A stretch of 64,000 nt of DNA from Setophaga petechia (taxonomy: Eukaryota > Chordata > Aves > Passeriformes > Parulidae). The position numbers and the translations under genes are program-made. The notes below the pieces were generated by a model. It searched no databases. It saw nothing but the letters and a program-made list of their open reading frames with translations, and was not told the DNA's origin. Positions within the stretch are counted from its first letter, which is position 1, and every line of letters begins with the position of its first letter. The stretch covers positions 35,643,924 through 35,707,923 of the forward strand of contig JANCRA010000006.1 of NCBI GenBank assembly GCA_024362935.1. The letters run 5' to 3'. This document shows positions 47,363 to 58,337 of the stretch, piece by piece.

Positions 47363-49990
47363 AACTGGGAGCAAATCACAGTGTTTCACCCACATGGCAT
47401 TCAGTGGCTTGAATGTGTGAAGAGGCAAAAGAGCTGAAAGGCAGCGTCTGTGATTTTGGGCTCATCTTGAATGTGGTGGGTTGGCTAAAGCCTTCTCCCC
47501 TTTTGATCTTGCAGGAGGCTCTGGAGATGTTGCTCTCAGGGGGGCCTCCAACAGCTGCAGGCCAAGCCATGGCTGATTATCATTACACAGGTAAGCAAAG
47601 CAGAGCTTCTTCCTTCACTGACAGCTGCTGCCGTCCCCTTCATTCTTGTGGCAAGCATTTCTGCTTCAACAAACTGTGCTTCACAGCAGCACAAGGTCTT
47701 GTCTTCTCAGGGGCTGGGGAAAGCACCAGCATCTAGTCCTTCTGCTTTACTTCTTTTCCAATCCTTTTCCCGGGGGAATGCCTGCTCCTGTCTTCACTAC
47801 CTTCTGAGGGAGCAGACACCTACACACACGTCAATGAGGGCCTGCCAGGATTTTCTGTCGGCAGCCAGCGGGATCTGCCTCACGTGCATCAAGGGATCCA
47901 TTCACCTGCTGCTTTTTATTGCCAGGCTCTGAGAGATGGACACCTGAGGAGAAGGAGTCCTTCCAAAAGGCTTTGCACACCTACGACAAGGATTTTCATC
48001 TCATCCACAAGCAGGTAAAGCCACGGGACATTCTTTAGCCGAGCAGTTCATCAGGAGGAAAGCTGGCTTCTTTCTGGTAGCAAACACTGGCCTTCAGTCT
48101 CTCTCTTCTCAAGTCCCAAGCATGTTCAAGTAGTAACAAAATGGGACATCAAAGGCCTTTGTGAAAAGGATGATCCTGCCTCTGCGGCCCTTTTCTCCAA
48201 GCTCTTGTGGAAGATGAAGCTTGATTCTGTCAGGCCCTTCGCACAGATTTGCTGCTGCTTCCACAAGACCTTGTGCTGCCATAACTGGAGTGAAGCGGGA
48301 AAGAAGAAGTGTGCTAGATGGATTTGTTGTTGATCTGTGCATGACGTGTGCTACCACCTAGCATAAGACACGGTTTACTACATTGCATGATGCCTCTCTT
48401 TCTCCATGTTGATTTCATTTGACACCCTACTCCCTTTACTTCATGATTTCACTTCCTAGTTTCCTCCATATTCGACTTTTTCCCCAATGCACCCTACTCC
48501 ACTTTAGACTCCTTCTTTTTCTCTTGACAACAGATCCAGACTAAGACCGTGGCACAGTGTGTGGAGTACTACTACTCTTGGAAAAAGGAGCATCAACTTG
48601 CCAGCACTCTTGCTCAGGTGAGGGGGAAGAAAGTCCAGACGTGCCAGGAGGGTGGAGAAACTGGGGGAAGGGGAGAAAACCTGCTGGCGAGCCATGCCAG
48701 ACGCCGCTTTGCCAGGATGGCATCGTCCCATGCCATGGGAAAGGCACGGCAGAGGCTGCCCAGGGCTTCCTCATGCTGCTGCCCTGAAAGACGCAATTCT
48801 GGAGCGTAACTTTGAGCCAAGAAAGCAGCACTGCCACCAAAATGGGCCTTGACTCTCTACAGATGGCTTTCTCAAGGGCTGGCACCCTCGCTGACTCCAA
48901 TCACACCCTTCATTCCCCACTGCTTGCTGACATCAGCAATCCGGGCTGCCTTCGTGGATATGCTGCAGATTTTCAGGGAGATTTTGTAGCATGCCAGCAT
49001 CCTCCCAAGAAGCAGCTGCCGGTGCTGCGGCTCCCCTAAAACTTTCCTTACCAGCAAAGAGCAATTTGGTTCACATAGCGAGAGAGAGAGAGAGATTCTT
49101 TTGGGTTGTATAAAATGCCTAACCATGTGTCTTCCCTAATTTGACTGGATTTCAATCCCATTCCCTAGAAATTGATGGAAATGTCAAACCCTCATACTTA
49201 TCCCAGCCCTTTGGCCCGTAGAAAACAGGAGTATTTCCCTCCAAGCTCTGGCTTGGCAGCCCGCCGCAGCCCACTGGCAAAAAACGCAGCCGTTTCCTCA
49301 GCTCTTGCCGGTTTGGAAGGATTTGCTTAGGCCGATAGATTTTTCTGCTGGATGCCCTGATTCCCAGCTTGCTGAGAGGAAGGAAAGATTGATAAGGATT
49401 CATTGATTTCCAGGGTGTGGGCCAAGCAAAGAGCAGCAAAAGCCCCCCCAGAAAGGAGAATGGGGAGACAGGCAAGAGAAGCCGCAAGAGGGCTCGCAGC
49501 GCCAACTGTCCCTGCTGCCAGCCGCGCCAGCCGCCCCGTTCGACGGGAGGCCCCTTTCCCTGCGGGCAGTGCCAACGGTGCGCAAGTTCCTCCTCTTTCT
49601 GCTCAAAGCTGCGGCTTTGGACTAAAACAGGGTGACCCTTTGCATCGGCACCGCAGGGCAAGCTGGGGGCACTTGCAGCATGGCCCCTCGCAGCCGCGCT
49701 CAAGCTTACAAGCCACCTCAAACCCAAGAAGCTTCCTTCAAACCCAGCATTCACCATGAAACCTTGCCGTGCCCCAACAAGACACAGTTCATGCAAGTGT
49801 AGGAATAGATCCATCCAAGCTTGCTTTGATGCTGTTGCTCAAATTCAAAATAGGAATAGGCAGCCAAAAGGAGGAAGACTTTTCATGGCACTGCAACAAG
49901 AAAGATCGCACTCATGGTGCTGATCCATTAACAAATGTGCCACTGCCCAAAAAGACAGAAATTCACACTAAAACCGAGATCTTGGTCCTT
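47363..49990 (+). repeat. Direct duplication, copy A (partner 61495-64000)
   Basis: From about 47363 the sequence matches 61495 onward almost base for base, introns included, with scattered substitutions and short indels, up to where the window ends in copy B. The left border of copy A is the ERV-2 leader. High intron identity means a recent duplication or ongoing gene conversion. Confidence 0.92.
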
Positions 49991-50142
49991 GCTTGAATGG
50001 TGTCTACTAAACTGACCAGTGGATGGTTTGTTTCCTATCTTCCAGGCTGTTTGAAACCATGAAGGAAAGGAACAAACACAGGAGAAGACATGGCCCTCGC
50101 AAGGAAGCAGAGCCTCTCCCCAAGAAGAAAAGGCCAAATTAG
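47515..50142 (+). pseudogene. ELM2-SANT-C2H2 gene copy A, 5' truncated (ZNF541/TRERF1-like)
   Basis: Exons 47515-47590 (end of ELM2), 47926-48014 and 48534-48617 (SANT: RWTPEEKESFQKALHTYDKD and IQTKTVAQCVEYYYSWKKEH), 49414-49577 (basic, serine-rich, ending FPCGQCQR) and 50046-50142 (LFETMKERNKHRRRH, stop TAG). All junctions are GT-AG with matching phases. The last two exons together make a perfect C-X2-C-X12-H-X3-H zinc finger, which is split by the intron. ELM2-SANT modules recruit HDAC1/2 and are nuclear. The exons for the first two thirds of ELM2, present in copy B, are absent; the homology stops at the ERV-2 junction. No stop or frameshift was seen in the remaining exons. It is called a pseudogene because of the missing 5' end, though a truncated or fused transcript is possible. 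Confidence 0.75.
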
Positions 50143-51640
50143 ACAAGGCTGCAGCTTGTCCATAGCCAGCAACTGTTAGGCATCCATAGGACTAGATAGG
50201 TATAGATAGGAAGAAGAGACTGTTTTCTAAGTTTCTAGGCTTGCTGAATTACTTAGTTGACATGATAGGAATCCCTATTAGGAATCTCCTAAACATATTA
50301 GTCAAGATGCATTAGGATTATTCAAGGTTTATTAGTAGTATTAGATTTATCAGCAAATGGAAGAGGTTTGGTGTTGGCTACGCTCCGTCTTTTGTCATTT
50401 TGCCTTTGTTGAGACACAATGTGTCTTTATCATTAAACCACGTTTGTTCCATTTTGTCTTTTTGTCTGTATGAAATCACTCCGGCACTGCTTGTTCCATT
50501 TGCCTGCTGCTTCAAACAGGGCACTTGCCCTGAGAGAAGAATCTGGGCACGCGCCACCTCCCCCTGGCCCAGCCCCTTGCTCAGCTGGCAAAGGACTTGC
50601 AAAGGTGTGTCTCCTTTACTGACAGAGAAATAACGCTGGGGCTTCATCCTTTGGTTCCTAAAGCTCTCAGCTGGGAATGGAAAGGGAGGCTTTGTTTAAT
50701 CCAATGGATTGGATCTACAGCAGTGGTCTGGTCCCACCATCTTTTCTGGCATAAAAGCAGCGGGTTTAGTCCTTTTTGTAGCCCAGCAACATCACTTTGT
50801 TTCATTTTGGACGACTGATGGACCTGACCACCTTGGAGGACCTTTCTAACCTCTCCGATTCTATCCAATTCATATCCACATGCACCACCAAGGCAACAGG
50901 ACTTCAGTTTCAGTTTCTCTTTCAAGGACTAGTCCCCTGCTCTGGGCCTCCAGCAATCTCCTTAGCTAAAGCAGAGTGGGTGTGATCCTTCTCCTCTCAC
51001 TTCTCACAGCTTAGGTATTTGCAGCAAAGAAGAATCAAAGTCAATCTTTTACCTAGCCCAGCAAACGGCACTGCCTAGCAAGGCTTTGGTGGCAGGGGCT
51101 GTGGAGGGTGGAGAGGGGGTGAGGGAGGGGGCAATTGCCAGGCTGCTTGTGGGAAGCCGAGGGAAGCTTGTCCTTGCGTGATGGAGCCGGTGCAGCTGGG
51201 CTTTGGAGCCTACAAAGTATCTGCGTTGCAGTGGGACTTGTTCCATCTGCGGCCTCACTTTGCTGGAGTGTGGCTAACGGGCAGGCTGGGAAGGAAGCAA
51301 GATTGGGACTGAAGCAAGATTTGCTTTTCCTTAACCATAGGCAGGAAAGCAGCAAAACTGGCCGGCTTTTGTCATATCTGGGATCTAGGCATTAAAACAA
51401 ACCTGAGGGCCATCAGTGAGGAAAGGTAATTCTGGTAGTGTTCCCCGATGACAGGAATCCCAGAGTCTTTGCAGATAAACACCTAGCTTCTCCAAGGCAG
51501 CTGGAAGAGGGATATAGAAATTCTGCATTCATGTTTGCTACAGAAATGCCAGCGTGCTGCACCTGTGTGTGTGTGTCCCCATCAGTTGCCCTGAAAACCA
51601 TGCTGTTTCTCCAAGTTTCAAGGAAGGAGTGATGAGGTGG
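50143..51640. other. 3' flank of copy A
   Basis: The first 200 bases (50160-50350, AT-rich with GATAGG repeats) are probably 3' UTR or downstream sequence. Nothing to 51640 is recognisable as a gene or repeat family. Confidence 0.4.
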
Positions 51641-52275
51641 TGTATCTGTTTAGGTTTAGTGTAAATTTGGGAAAAAATTTTTTAAAGTGGCTTTTGTGAG
51701 AAAATAGATTTAATTGGCTTTTTTTTTTTTTTAATTGGTCTGGGAGGAAAACAGTATTTTTTTGGAGAAAGGTGGAAAAAAACTGTTTATTAAATAATAA
51801 AATTAAAATAATATTAATAATGAGAAAATTTTTTTTTCGGGTTGCAGCTTATTTAGTTTTTGATTAGTTTTTTTAGTGCTGGAATTGTCGCAGGCTAGGC
51901 CTGGCTCGGTGGGCTAGAAATGTGAGCTGCTGGTGCTTTTCTGAGTGTTTAATTTAGAGCAGGTTTTAAACGGTTTAAAGAAAAAGGGAAAAGGAAAAAA
52001 AAAATTATAGTCTAGGGCATTTTTTTGCTTTAGCTTGCTGAAAATTTATTAAAAAGTTAAAAAGCGCTTTGTTTGTAGTTTTTTGTAGACAATAACTGCC
52101 GGCCCGCAGAAGGAATGTGGGGGAGTGACAGGAGTATTTGGAGGGAAAAAAAACCCCTGCATTTTCTCTTCTTCTTCACTGTCTGCAATAAGGCTTAAAG
52201 GTGCAAAACTTACTATTTGGCACGTACAGAACAAGACGATTTGGGATAAAAGCATCATACAGCTAACTTAGGACA
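51641..52275 (-). mobile_element. 3' LTR of ERV-3, hypermutated
   Basis: 635 bp from TGTATCTG to TTAGGACA on the + strand. In the block 51851-51876 all seven C residues of the matching 5' LTR block (57901-57926) are T and nothing else differs; six of these are in TC and one in AC context. C after G (GC) is largely retained. Confidence 0.9.
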
Positions 52276-52292
52276 TTTCACTTTTTATTTTT
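52276..52292 (-). other. Polypurine-tract-like run next to the ERV-3 3' LTR
   Basis: The minus strand is pure A/G apart from two T residues immediately before the LTR start, as expected for the plus-strand primer. G-to-A editing may have made it A-rich. Confidence 0.4.
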
Positions 52293-52649
52293 ATATTGTT
52301 TGCTTATTACTAAAATTAATATAAATTTTAACTCTTTAAATACATGCATTATACATTCATTATACAGCTATATACAGACAATGGCAATAGCATTCAGTAA
52401 ATAGTGATATTTACACATAGGTTTTATCTAATAATCAGATTTCTTTGAGGTACATATCGTGTTTTTCTATCTTTTTGTATTATTTATTATGTGCAACTTG
52501 GTTTTTGAGCAAAAATAATTCTACGAATGGGTTTGTTAGTATTCGAGGCAGAGTTAATTTAAACTGTTTTCTTTAATAAATTTTTGATATGTACTACTGG
52601 GACTTTGTCTTTATTCACTTTATGCAAAGGCTCAGACTGGGCAGGGCTT

Positions 52650-53400
52650 ATTTGGTTAGTAGAGCTTCGGGTGTTAACTAACTAGGTGGCTTTTGCTAGA
52701 TGCTGCTCTCAGTTTTTGAAAGTTTTTCTACTTAATATTTTTAATGTGGTTTTTAACAGTCTGTTGTACTTTTCTACTTTGCCTGCAGCTGGTGCATGGT
52801 AGGGAATATGGTACACTTACTTAATGCTATGTTCTTTAGCTCAGGTGTTGATAAGGCTGTTCTTGAAATGAGTCTTATTGTTTGACTCAATCTTTTCAGG
52901 GGTACTATGTCTCTACAGAACTTGCTTTTTAAGGCTTAGGATGGTGTTCTGGGCTGTAGCATGAGGCACAGGGTAGGTTTCTAGCTATCTCGTGGTGGCT
53001 TTTACTATTGTTAGCACATAGTGCTTGCTTTGGCGTGTCTGGGGCAGGGTGATGTAGTTAATTTGCTAGGCTTCTCTATACTTGTACTTGGATTACTGTT
53101 TACTATACTACAGGGGCTTCACTCACTTGGCCTGCTTGATGGCAGCACACGTCTTACAGTCATGAATAACTTGAGAAATACTGTTTATGGTTAGATCTAT
53201 TTCTCGGTTTCGTGCTTACTTATAGGTGGTATTCTTGCCCTGATGCCTTGAGGCATCATGGGCCTATCGAGCTAGGAATAATTAATTTTTATGGTTTTAA
53301 TCTAAATTTATCTTTGACACTTTTATTTTTGCAGCTTGGTCTACTTGCTTATTGTTTTGGTGCTCTTTATTAGTTTTACTCTTGGGAACATGGGCATCTA
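52650..53400 (-). pseudogene. ERV-3 integrase traces
   Basis: Minus-strand frames show a zinc-domain-like segment (SRHQGKNTTYK ... CKTCAAIK) and catalytic-core segments such as YVLTIVKATTR, ESNNKTHFK and PAAGKVEKYNRLLK. The region around the second catalytic aspartate reads NN rather than the family DN, in line with G-to-A change. Many tryptophan positions are stops. It is unable to encode an enzyme. Confidence 0.65.
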
Positions 53401-54299
53401 TATGGCGGACTTTCACAGGCAGTTTTTTTTACTTTGTTAGCAATGTCTTTTTACTCTTCAGCAGCTTAAATTGTTTTTTTTTTACGTTGCTAGTTAGCTT
53501 TTTTTTATTTTTCTAGCTATCTTTACAGAGCATTGGCTACTATTTATGAATTAGTGTAGAGGTAGAGCTTTGGCTATTTTTCTTTCTCAGTAATGTCTAG
53601 GGCCAGCTGAACGGCTTTGAGTTCAGCAAGTTGGCCTGATCTACATTTTTTTTTTAGTGGTTTCTGCGACTTGTCGTGTGGGGCTTTATACAGCTGTTTT
53701 TTACTTCTGGTTCATTCTTACAATGCAGCAAGAACTATTAGTAAAGAGAGCGTATTGTGTATTTTTTGCTGGAAGTTGGTTGTATGGTGGAGCTTCTTCA
53801 GCTTGTGTCACTTTTTGGTTTTTTTTATCAGCGAGACTAAAGTTTTCACTTTCTGGCTAGTTTGTAATTATTTTTAGAATTTTAGGGCGATTTAGTTTTT
53901 TAATACGGGCGCGCTGTGTGATAACAGCAATCTGTTTGCTCTATGTAGTACTGGTGGCATGGTACGTAGAGGGAACTTTTGCTTTGAACATTTATTTTAG
54001 TATTGGTAGTTGAGGTGCTAGGAGGAGTTGTGCTTCAGTCTTTATTATTTTTGAGGCAGCTTGGACTTTTTCATAGGCAGCTAAGATTTCTTTCTTTGTA
54101 GGAGTATAGTTGGCTTCAGACTTTCTGTAGCTTTGATTTTAAAATCTTAGTGGTCGGCTTTGAGTCTCCCCAGGCACTTTTTGCTAAAGGCTCTAGGACA
54201 AGCTATGGTTCTCGGCTGCAGAGTAGAGCATGTTTTTCATTTTTGGTTTTGTTTTGACTGGGCTAAGGGCTACCGTATGAGCAATCTTTTGCTTGATCT

Positions 54300-55250
54300 G
54301 TGCAAAGGTTTGTTGCTGTTTAGGGCTTTAGTGGAAAGTGGTTTTTTTACGGGTGACTAGATAGAGAGGGTTCACAATCTGACTGTATTCGGGAATATGC
54401 ATCTTCTAAAAACTTATGGCGCTTAGGAAAGTTTGTGTTTTTTTCTTACTGGATGGTGGAGACATTGCTGTGATCTTGTTGATGACATCGGTGGGAATTT
54501 GACGCTGTCTGTTTTGCTACTTTACTCTTAGAAACTGGATCTCTTGGGCAGGTTTTTTGACTTTGCTTTTTCTGATCGCGAAGCCAGCTTTTAGGAGAAT
54601 TTGGATGATTTTTTCTCTTTTTTCGAACACTTCTGCTGCTGTCTTCTTTTATACAATGATGTCATTAATATATTGTAAATGTTCTGGTGCTTCACTCTTT
54701 TTTAGTGCAGCTTGGATCAGTCTATGGCAGATGGTGGAGTTGTGCTTCTACTCTTGGGGCAGTTGGTTTTAGGTGTACTGCACGCTTCTCTAGGTGAAAG
54801 CAAACTGAGGTTTGCATTCTGCTGCTAGAGGAATGGAGAAAAATGCATTGGCAATGTTTATAGTGGTGTACTACTTTGTTGCTTTGGACTCCAGCTCGTA
54901 CTGGAGTTTCAGCATGTCTGGCACAGCAGCGTTTAGTGGTGGAGTCACTTTATTCAATGCACGATAGTCTACTGTCAGTTTCTATTTTCTTTTAGATTTA
55001 CGCACAGGCCAAATTGGGCTGTTGAAGGGTGAGTGGGTCTTGCTAACTATCTTTTGGCTCTCTAGCTTATGGATCATTTTGTGGATGGGAATCACAGTAT
55101 CTTGATTCGTTCAGTATTGTTGGTGGTGCACTGTTGAGGTGGCAATTGGCACTCGTTGCTTTTCTATTTTTAGGAGTCTTACTGCAGATGGGTTTTCTGA
55201 TAGTTTAGGTAAATTGTTTAACTGTTTGATACTTTCTGTCTTTATAGCAG
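54300..55250 (-). pseudogene. ERV-3 reverse transcriptase, catalytic motif altered
   Basis: HLQYINDII at about 54652-54680 aligns with the RT catalytic box; YIND (54661-54672) has asparagine where the first aspartate of YxDD belongs (GAT to AAT). Upstream, the Y-T-W ... LPQG box reads YT, stop (TAA, 54769-54771), NQLPQE. Both changes are explained by G-to-A. Confidence 0.78.
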
Positions 55251-55259
55251 TTATTCTAA

Positions 55260-55530
55260 ATGCTTATTTGAGTTTTTTTGGGTCTTTGAAATACTCACTT
55301 TGAAGATAGTTTATGCTTAAAATACATGGGGCTTTTGGGCTAGTTATGATAGGATGTTTCTTCTACTCATTTTTAGTCAAGTTCACATCAGCTTCTACTA
55401 AAGTGAAATCTTGGGATTTTTTTGTTACACTAGCAATGGAGACAGACTCTGTCTCCTCATGTCTCAACGGAATTATTGTACATTGTGCACTTGTATCAAC
55501 TAAAGCTTTATACTCTTGTGGTTTTGATGT
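55260..55530 (-). pseudogene. ERV-3 protease, catalytic motif altered
   Basis: The segment ALVDTSAQCTIIPLRHEE is the retroviral aspartic protease active-site loop with DTS (55489-55497) in place of DTG. GGT to AGT is a single G-to-A. A stop follows about 40 codons later. Confidence 0.72.
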
Positions 55531-55699
55531 GTTAGGCTAATGAATATACACAGACTAGAAAACACGATTTTCTCTGGCTTTTACTTGGCTAGAGGTAGGG
55601 CTTTTTTAAGCCTGGTTATGGTTTTTTTTTTTGGGGATATGTTTTGGATGTTTTTTTAAGGGGATCGGACATGTTATCATTATTATATTTGGTAGTTTG

Positions 55700-57230
55700 G
55701 CTATGGGCAACTGGAGCTGGTTTTTTTTTGGTGGCTTCTTTTAATTCATGCACTCGTCGTGCTAGAACAGCAGTAGGTTTTCTATTTCACTTCTTTATGT
55801 TTTTTCTACAATTACGCAGGTAGAACTATAACTCATTTCGTGGGGTGTACTGTCTCTCACTACTTGGGAAACGTCTGCTTTGAATACTAGAATTTTTGAT
55901 TTGTACTGCTGATACTTGGAGAAGGTCTTCTTTAATTTCTTGTCTGAGCTTCTTATGATTTTTTTTTATCTTATTTTTTAATTTTTGCAGACGTGTTTTT
56001 ACTGCTGAGATTCTGGCATGTGTTGGGTCATGCACAGCATCTGCATATGCTCGGAGCTTCTTTGCTATATTTAGCACAGTCTCTTCCCTCTCATCTCTTT
56101 TTATTATGGCTAAGGCAGAAGCATATTCATGTGGCCCAAGTCGCACAAGTTTTCGCTACATTACAGGCGTGTATGGTACAAGGTTTGGGTTCTTAGTTGT
56201 TTCATCATCTGAGAAGATAATCTTTGCTACTACTATTTTTCTTAGGCGTTGGATCTTTTGCTTTATGGTCTTCTACTGAGTTTGTTGCATATAAAGATCA
56301 TCTGCACACAGGTATCTTTGTGCAACACTATTTAAGACTTGTGACTAGAGGCTGCGTGGATTAGCTTCTTTCATCATTCTTTGGTCGATGACAGGATTTT
56401 GTGACAGGGACTTCAAACGCTTCGCTTTAGTGTTATTTAGAATTGTAGCTTTGCTTGCAGTATTTTAGAGACGAACTAACTAACTAATTGTGGATTTATT
56501 AGGTCATCGGGTGTAATCTTTTTGTAGGCTACGAAGGTTTTTTAGGGAAAAGGTTTTAGTATTTGCGTTTGATCTTGCACTTGCTGCTTTGACTTTTGAT
56601 TTTACGTCAGGAGGCATCGAGGTTCTTTTTCTTGTATCACTATCATTATTGTTATCATTTGTTGGTCGATTAGTTTTTCCTGTGAGTTTCTCACTTCTAG
56701 TACTGGTAGTAACAGCTATGGGTTTAGATGCTGGTTTAGGTTCACTGTTTGGTTTGGCTGCAGGCTTCGAGTCTGGGCTGTTGGCTACAGCTTGAGTGAC
56801 TGGGATAGCTGATTTATCTCCCTGCCCCCCTGCTTTTGTTTGCTGCTTTACACTATCTAATAAAGTGCGATAAGCGTAGGCTAGGGCTTAGCTTATTGCA
56901 ATAAGCTTCTTTTCTTTAGAATCGTCATGGCACTTCTTTTTTAGGTATTTCTCTACTTTAGCTGGGTTTTGAATTTGTTCTCGTGGAAAATCTCAGTTTA
57001 CAGGATCAGAAAATTTTTTCAGGGTTTGGCTTATATTTTCTTATTCTTTACACTATTTAGGATTTTTCACACTTGCATCTGATTTTGGGTCAGGGGTCTC
57101 ACTAGCTTTTCTGGATATCTCAGCTTTTACTCTAGAGAGGCTACAGATAACATAGAGGAAGCTTATTAGATTAAATACTAGAAAGATGGTCTCTAATATT
57201 TAGGGGAAACTGATCATTCTCAAAAAGTGA
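55700..57230 (-). pseudogene. ERV-3 gag remnant
   Basis: The longest remaining open part (55826-56146) is lysine/glutamine-rich and helical (HEYASALAIIKRDEREETVL at its start). It is placed between leader and protease, so it is Gag by position, probably late capsid/nucleocapsid. No intact zinc knuckle was found. Stops are frequent elsewhere. Confidence 0.5.
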
Positions 57231-57668
57231 CATCAGAGATCTAGAGGAGAAGAAGGAAAAGAAAGGCTGGAAAGCCATATTTTCGGTTCTTCTTGTATTA
57301 GACTGAGTGTAATTACTAATAAATTTTTAAAATGTATTACTGGAATTGGGATGCAGGGTAGGATGAAGGAACTATAAATTATACATGTTGTAAACAGACG
57401 CTAGTATCTTTGTAAACGCTTTATAAATTATTATCACTAAGGCTAGCACAACAGCTATTCTAATTTGTACTCTTGTACTGCAAAAATTACGTGTTGTGGA
57501 TTATATTTTTAGTGACAAGAAAGGCATTGAAATTTTAAAAAGATCTTGAGCTTAGAGCCACACAAAGGCTTTTACTTCTAAGGACATTATGGATTTAAAC
57601 AGCATGTCTATTAACTGCTTTAATAATTACAAACACACAATTAATAGAGCTTTTTTTTACATTTTCGA

Positions 57669-57686
57669 GCCCCACGTTAAGCGCCA
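57669..57686 (-). other. Primer binding site of ERV-3 (tRNA-Lys1,2 type, variant)
   Basis: The minus strand reads TGGCGCTTAACGTGGGGC four bases after the LTR end. It differs at two adjacent positions from TGGCGCCCAACGTGGGGC, the Lys1,2-type site used by several betaretroviruses. The two differences are C-to-T on the proviral strand, opposite to the editing seen elsewhere. Confidence 0.75.
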
Positions 57687-57690
57687 ATTA

Positions 57691-58337
57691 TGTATTTGTC
57701 TAGGTTTAGAGTAAATTTGGGAAAAAATTCTCTAAAGTGGCTCCAGTGAGAAAACAGATCCAATCGGCCCCTCCCCCCCTCAACTAGTCCGGGAGGAAAA
57801 CAGTACTTCCTTGGAGAAAGGTGGAAAAAAACTGTTTATTAAACAATAAAACTAAGACAATATCAAACAATGAGAAAACCCCCTCCCCGCGTTGCAGCTC
57901 ACTCAGTCTTTGATCAGTCTCTCTAGTGCTGGAATTGTCGCAGGCCAGGCCCGGCCCTGTGGGCCAGAAATGTGAGCTGCTGGTGCTTCTCTGAGTGTTT
58001 AATCTAGAGCAGGTTTCAAAAGGTCTAAAGAAAAAGCGAAAAGGAAAAAAAAAAAACAAAAAACAACTACAGTCTAGGGAACTTCTTTGCCTTAGCTAGC
58101 TAAAAACTCACTAAAAAGCCAAGAAGCGCTCTGTCCGTAGTCTTCTGCAGACAACAACAGCTGCCCCACAGAAGGAATGTGGGGCAGTGACAGGAGTATC
58201 TGGAGGGAAAAAAAACCCCTGCATTTTCCCTCCCCCTTCACTGTCTCCAATAAGCCTTAAACGTGCAAAACTTACTATTTGGCACGTACAGAAGAAGACG
58301 ATTTGGGATAAAAGCATCATACAGCTAACCCAGGACA
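57691..58337 (-). mobile_element. 5' LTR of ERV-3, largely unedited
   Basis: 647 bp from TGTATTTG to CCAGGACA on the + strand, with TG...CA ends and an AATAAAC poly(A)-type signal. It keeps the C-rich blocks (for example 57770-57781 and 57879-57890) that are T-rich in the 3' LTR, so it serves as the reference for scoring edits. Confidence 0.9.

Larger units (their letters stand above)
51641..58337 (-). mobile_element. ERV-3: G-to-A hypermutated gag-pro-pol provirus with both LTRs
   Basis: Two LTRs (51641-52275 and 57691-58337) in the same orientation flank 5.4 kb of internal sequence. A Lys-type primer site inside the right LTR sets minus orientation. The + strand of the left LTR and interior is strongly C-poor and T-rich. 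Aligned with the right LTR, most differences are C in the right and T in the left. Internal traces on the minus strand run gag (about 57230-55700), protease (~55490), RT (55250-54300) and integrase (about 53400-52650), all riddled with TAG/TGA/TAA. No env was seen. No clean target-site duplication was found (left flank GATGAGGTGG, right flank GATGGGAGAC). Confidence 0.88.

Noticed and set aside
51641..57690. C-poor region as ordinary AT-rich or CpG-decayed DNA
   Set aside because: The paired LTR shows directly that C became T at non-CpG sites on one strand while G on the same strand stayed; general AT drift would affect both strands.
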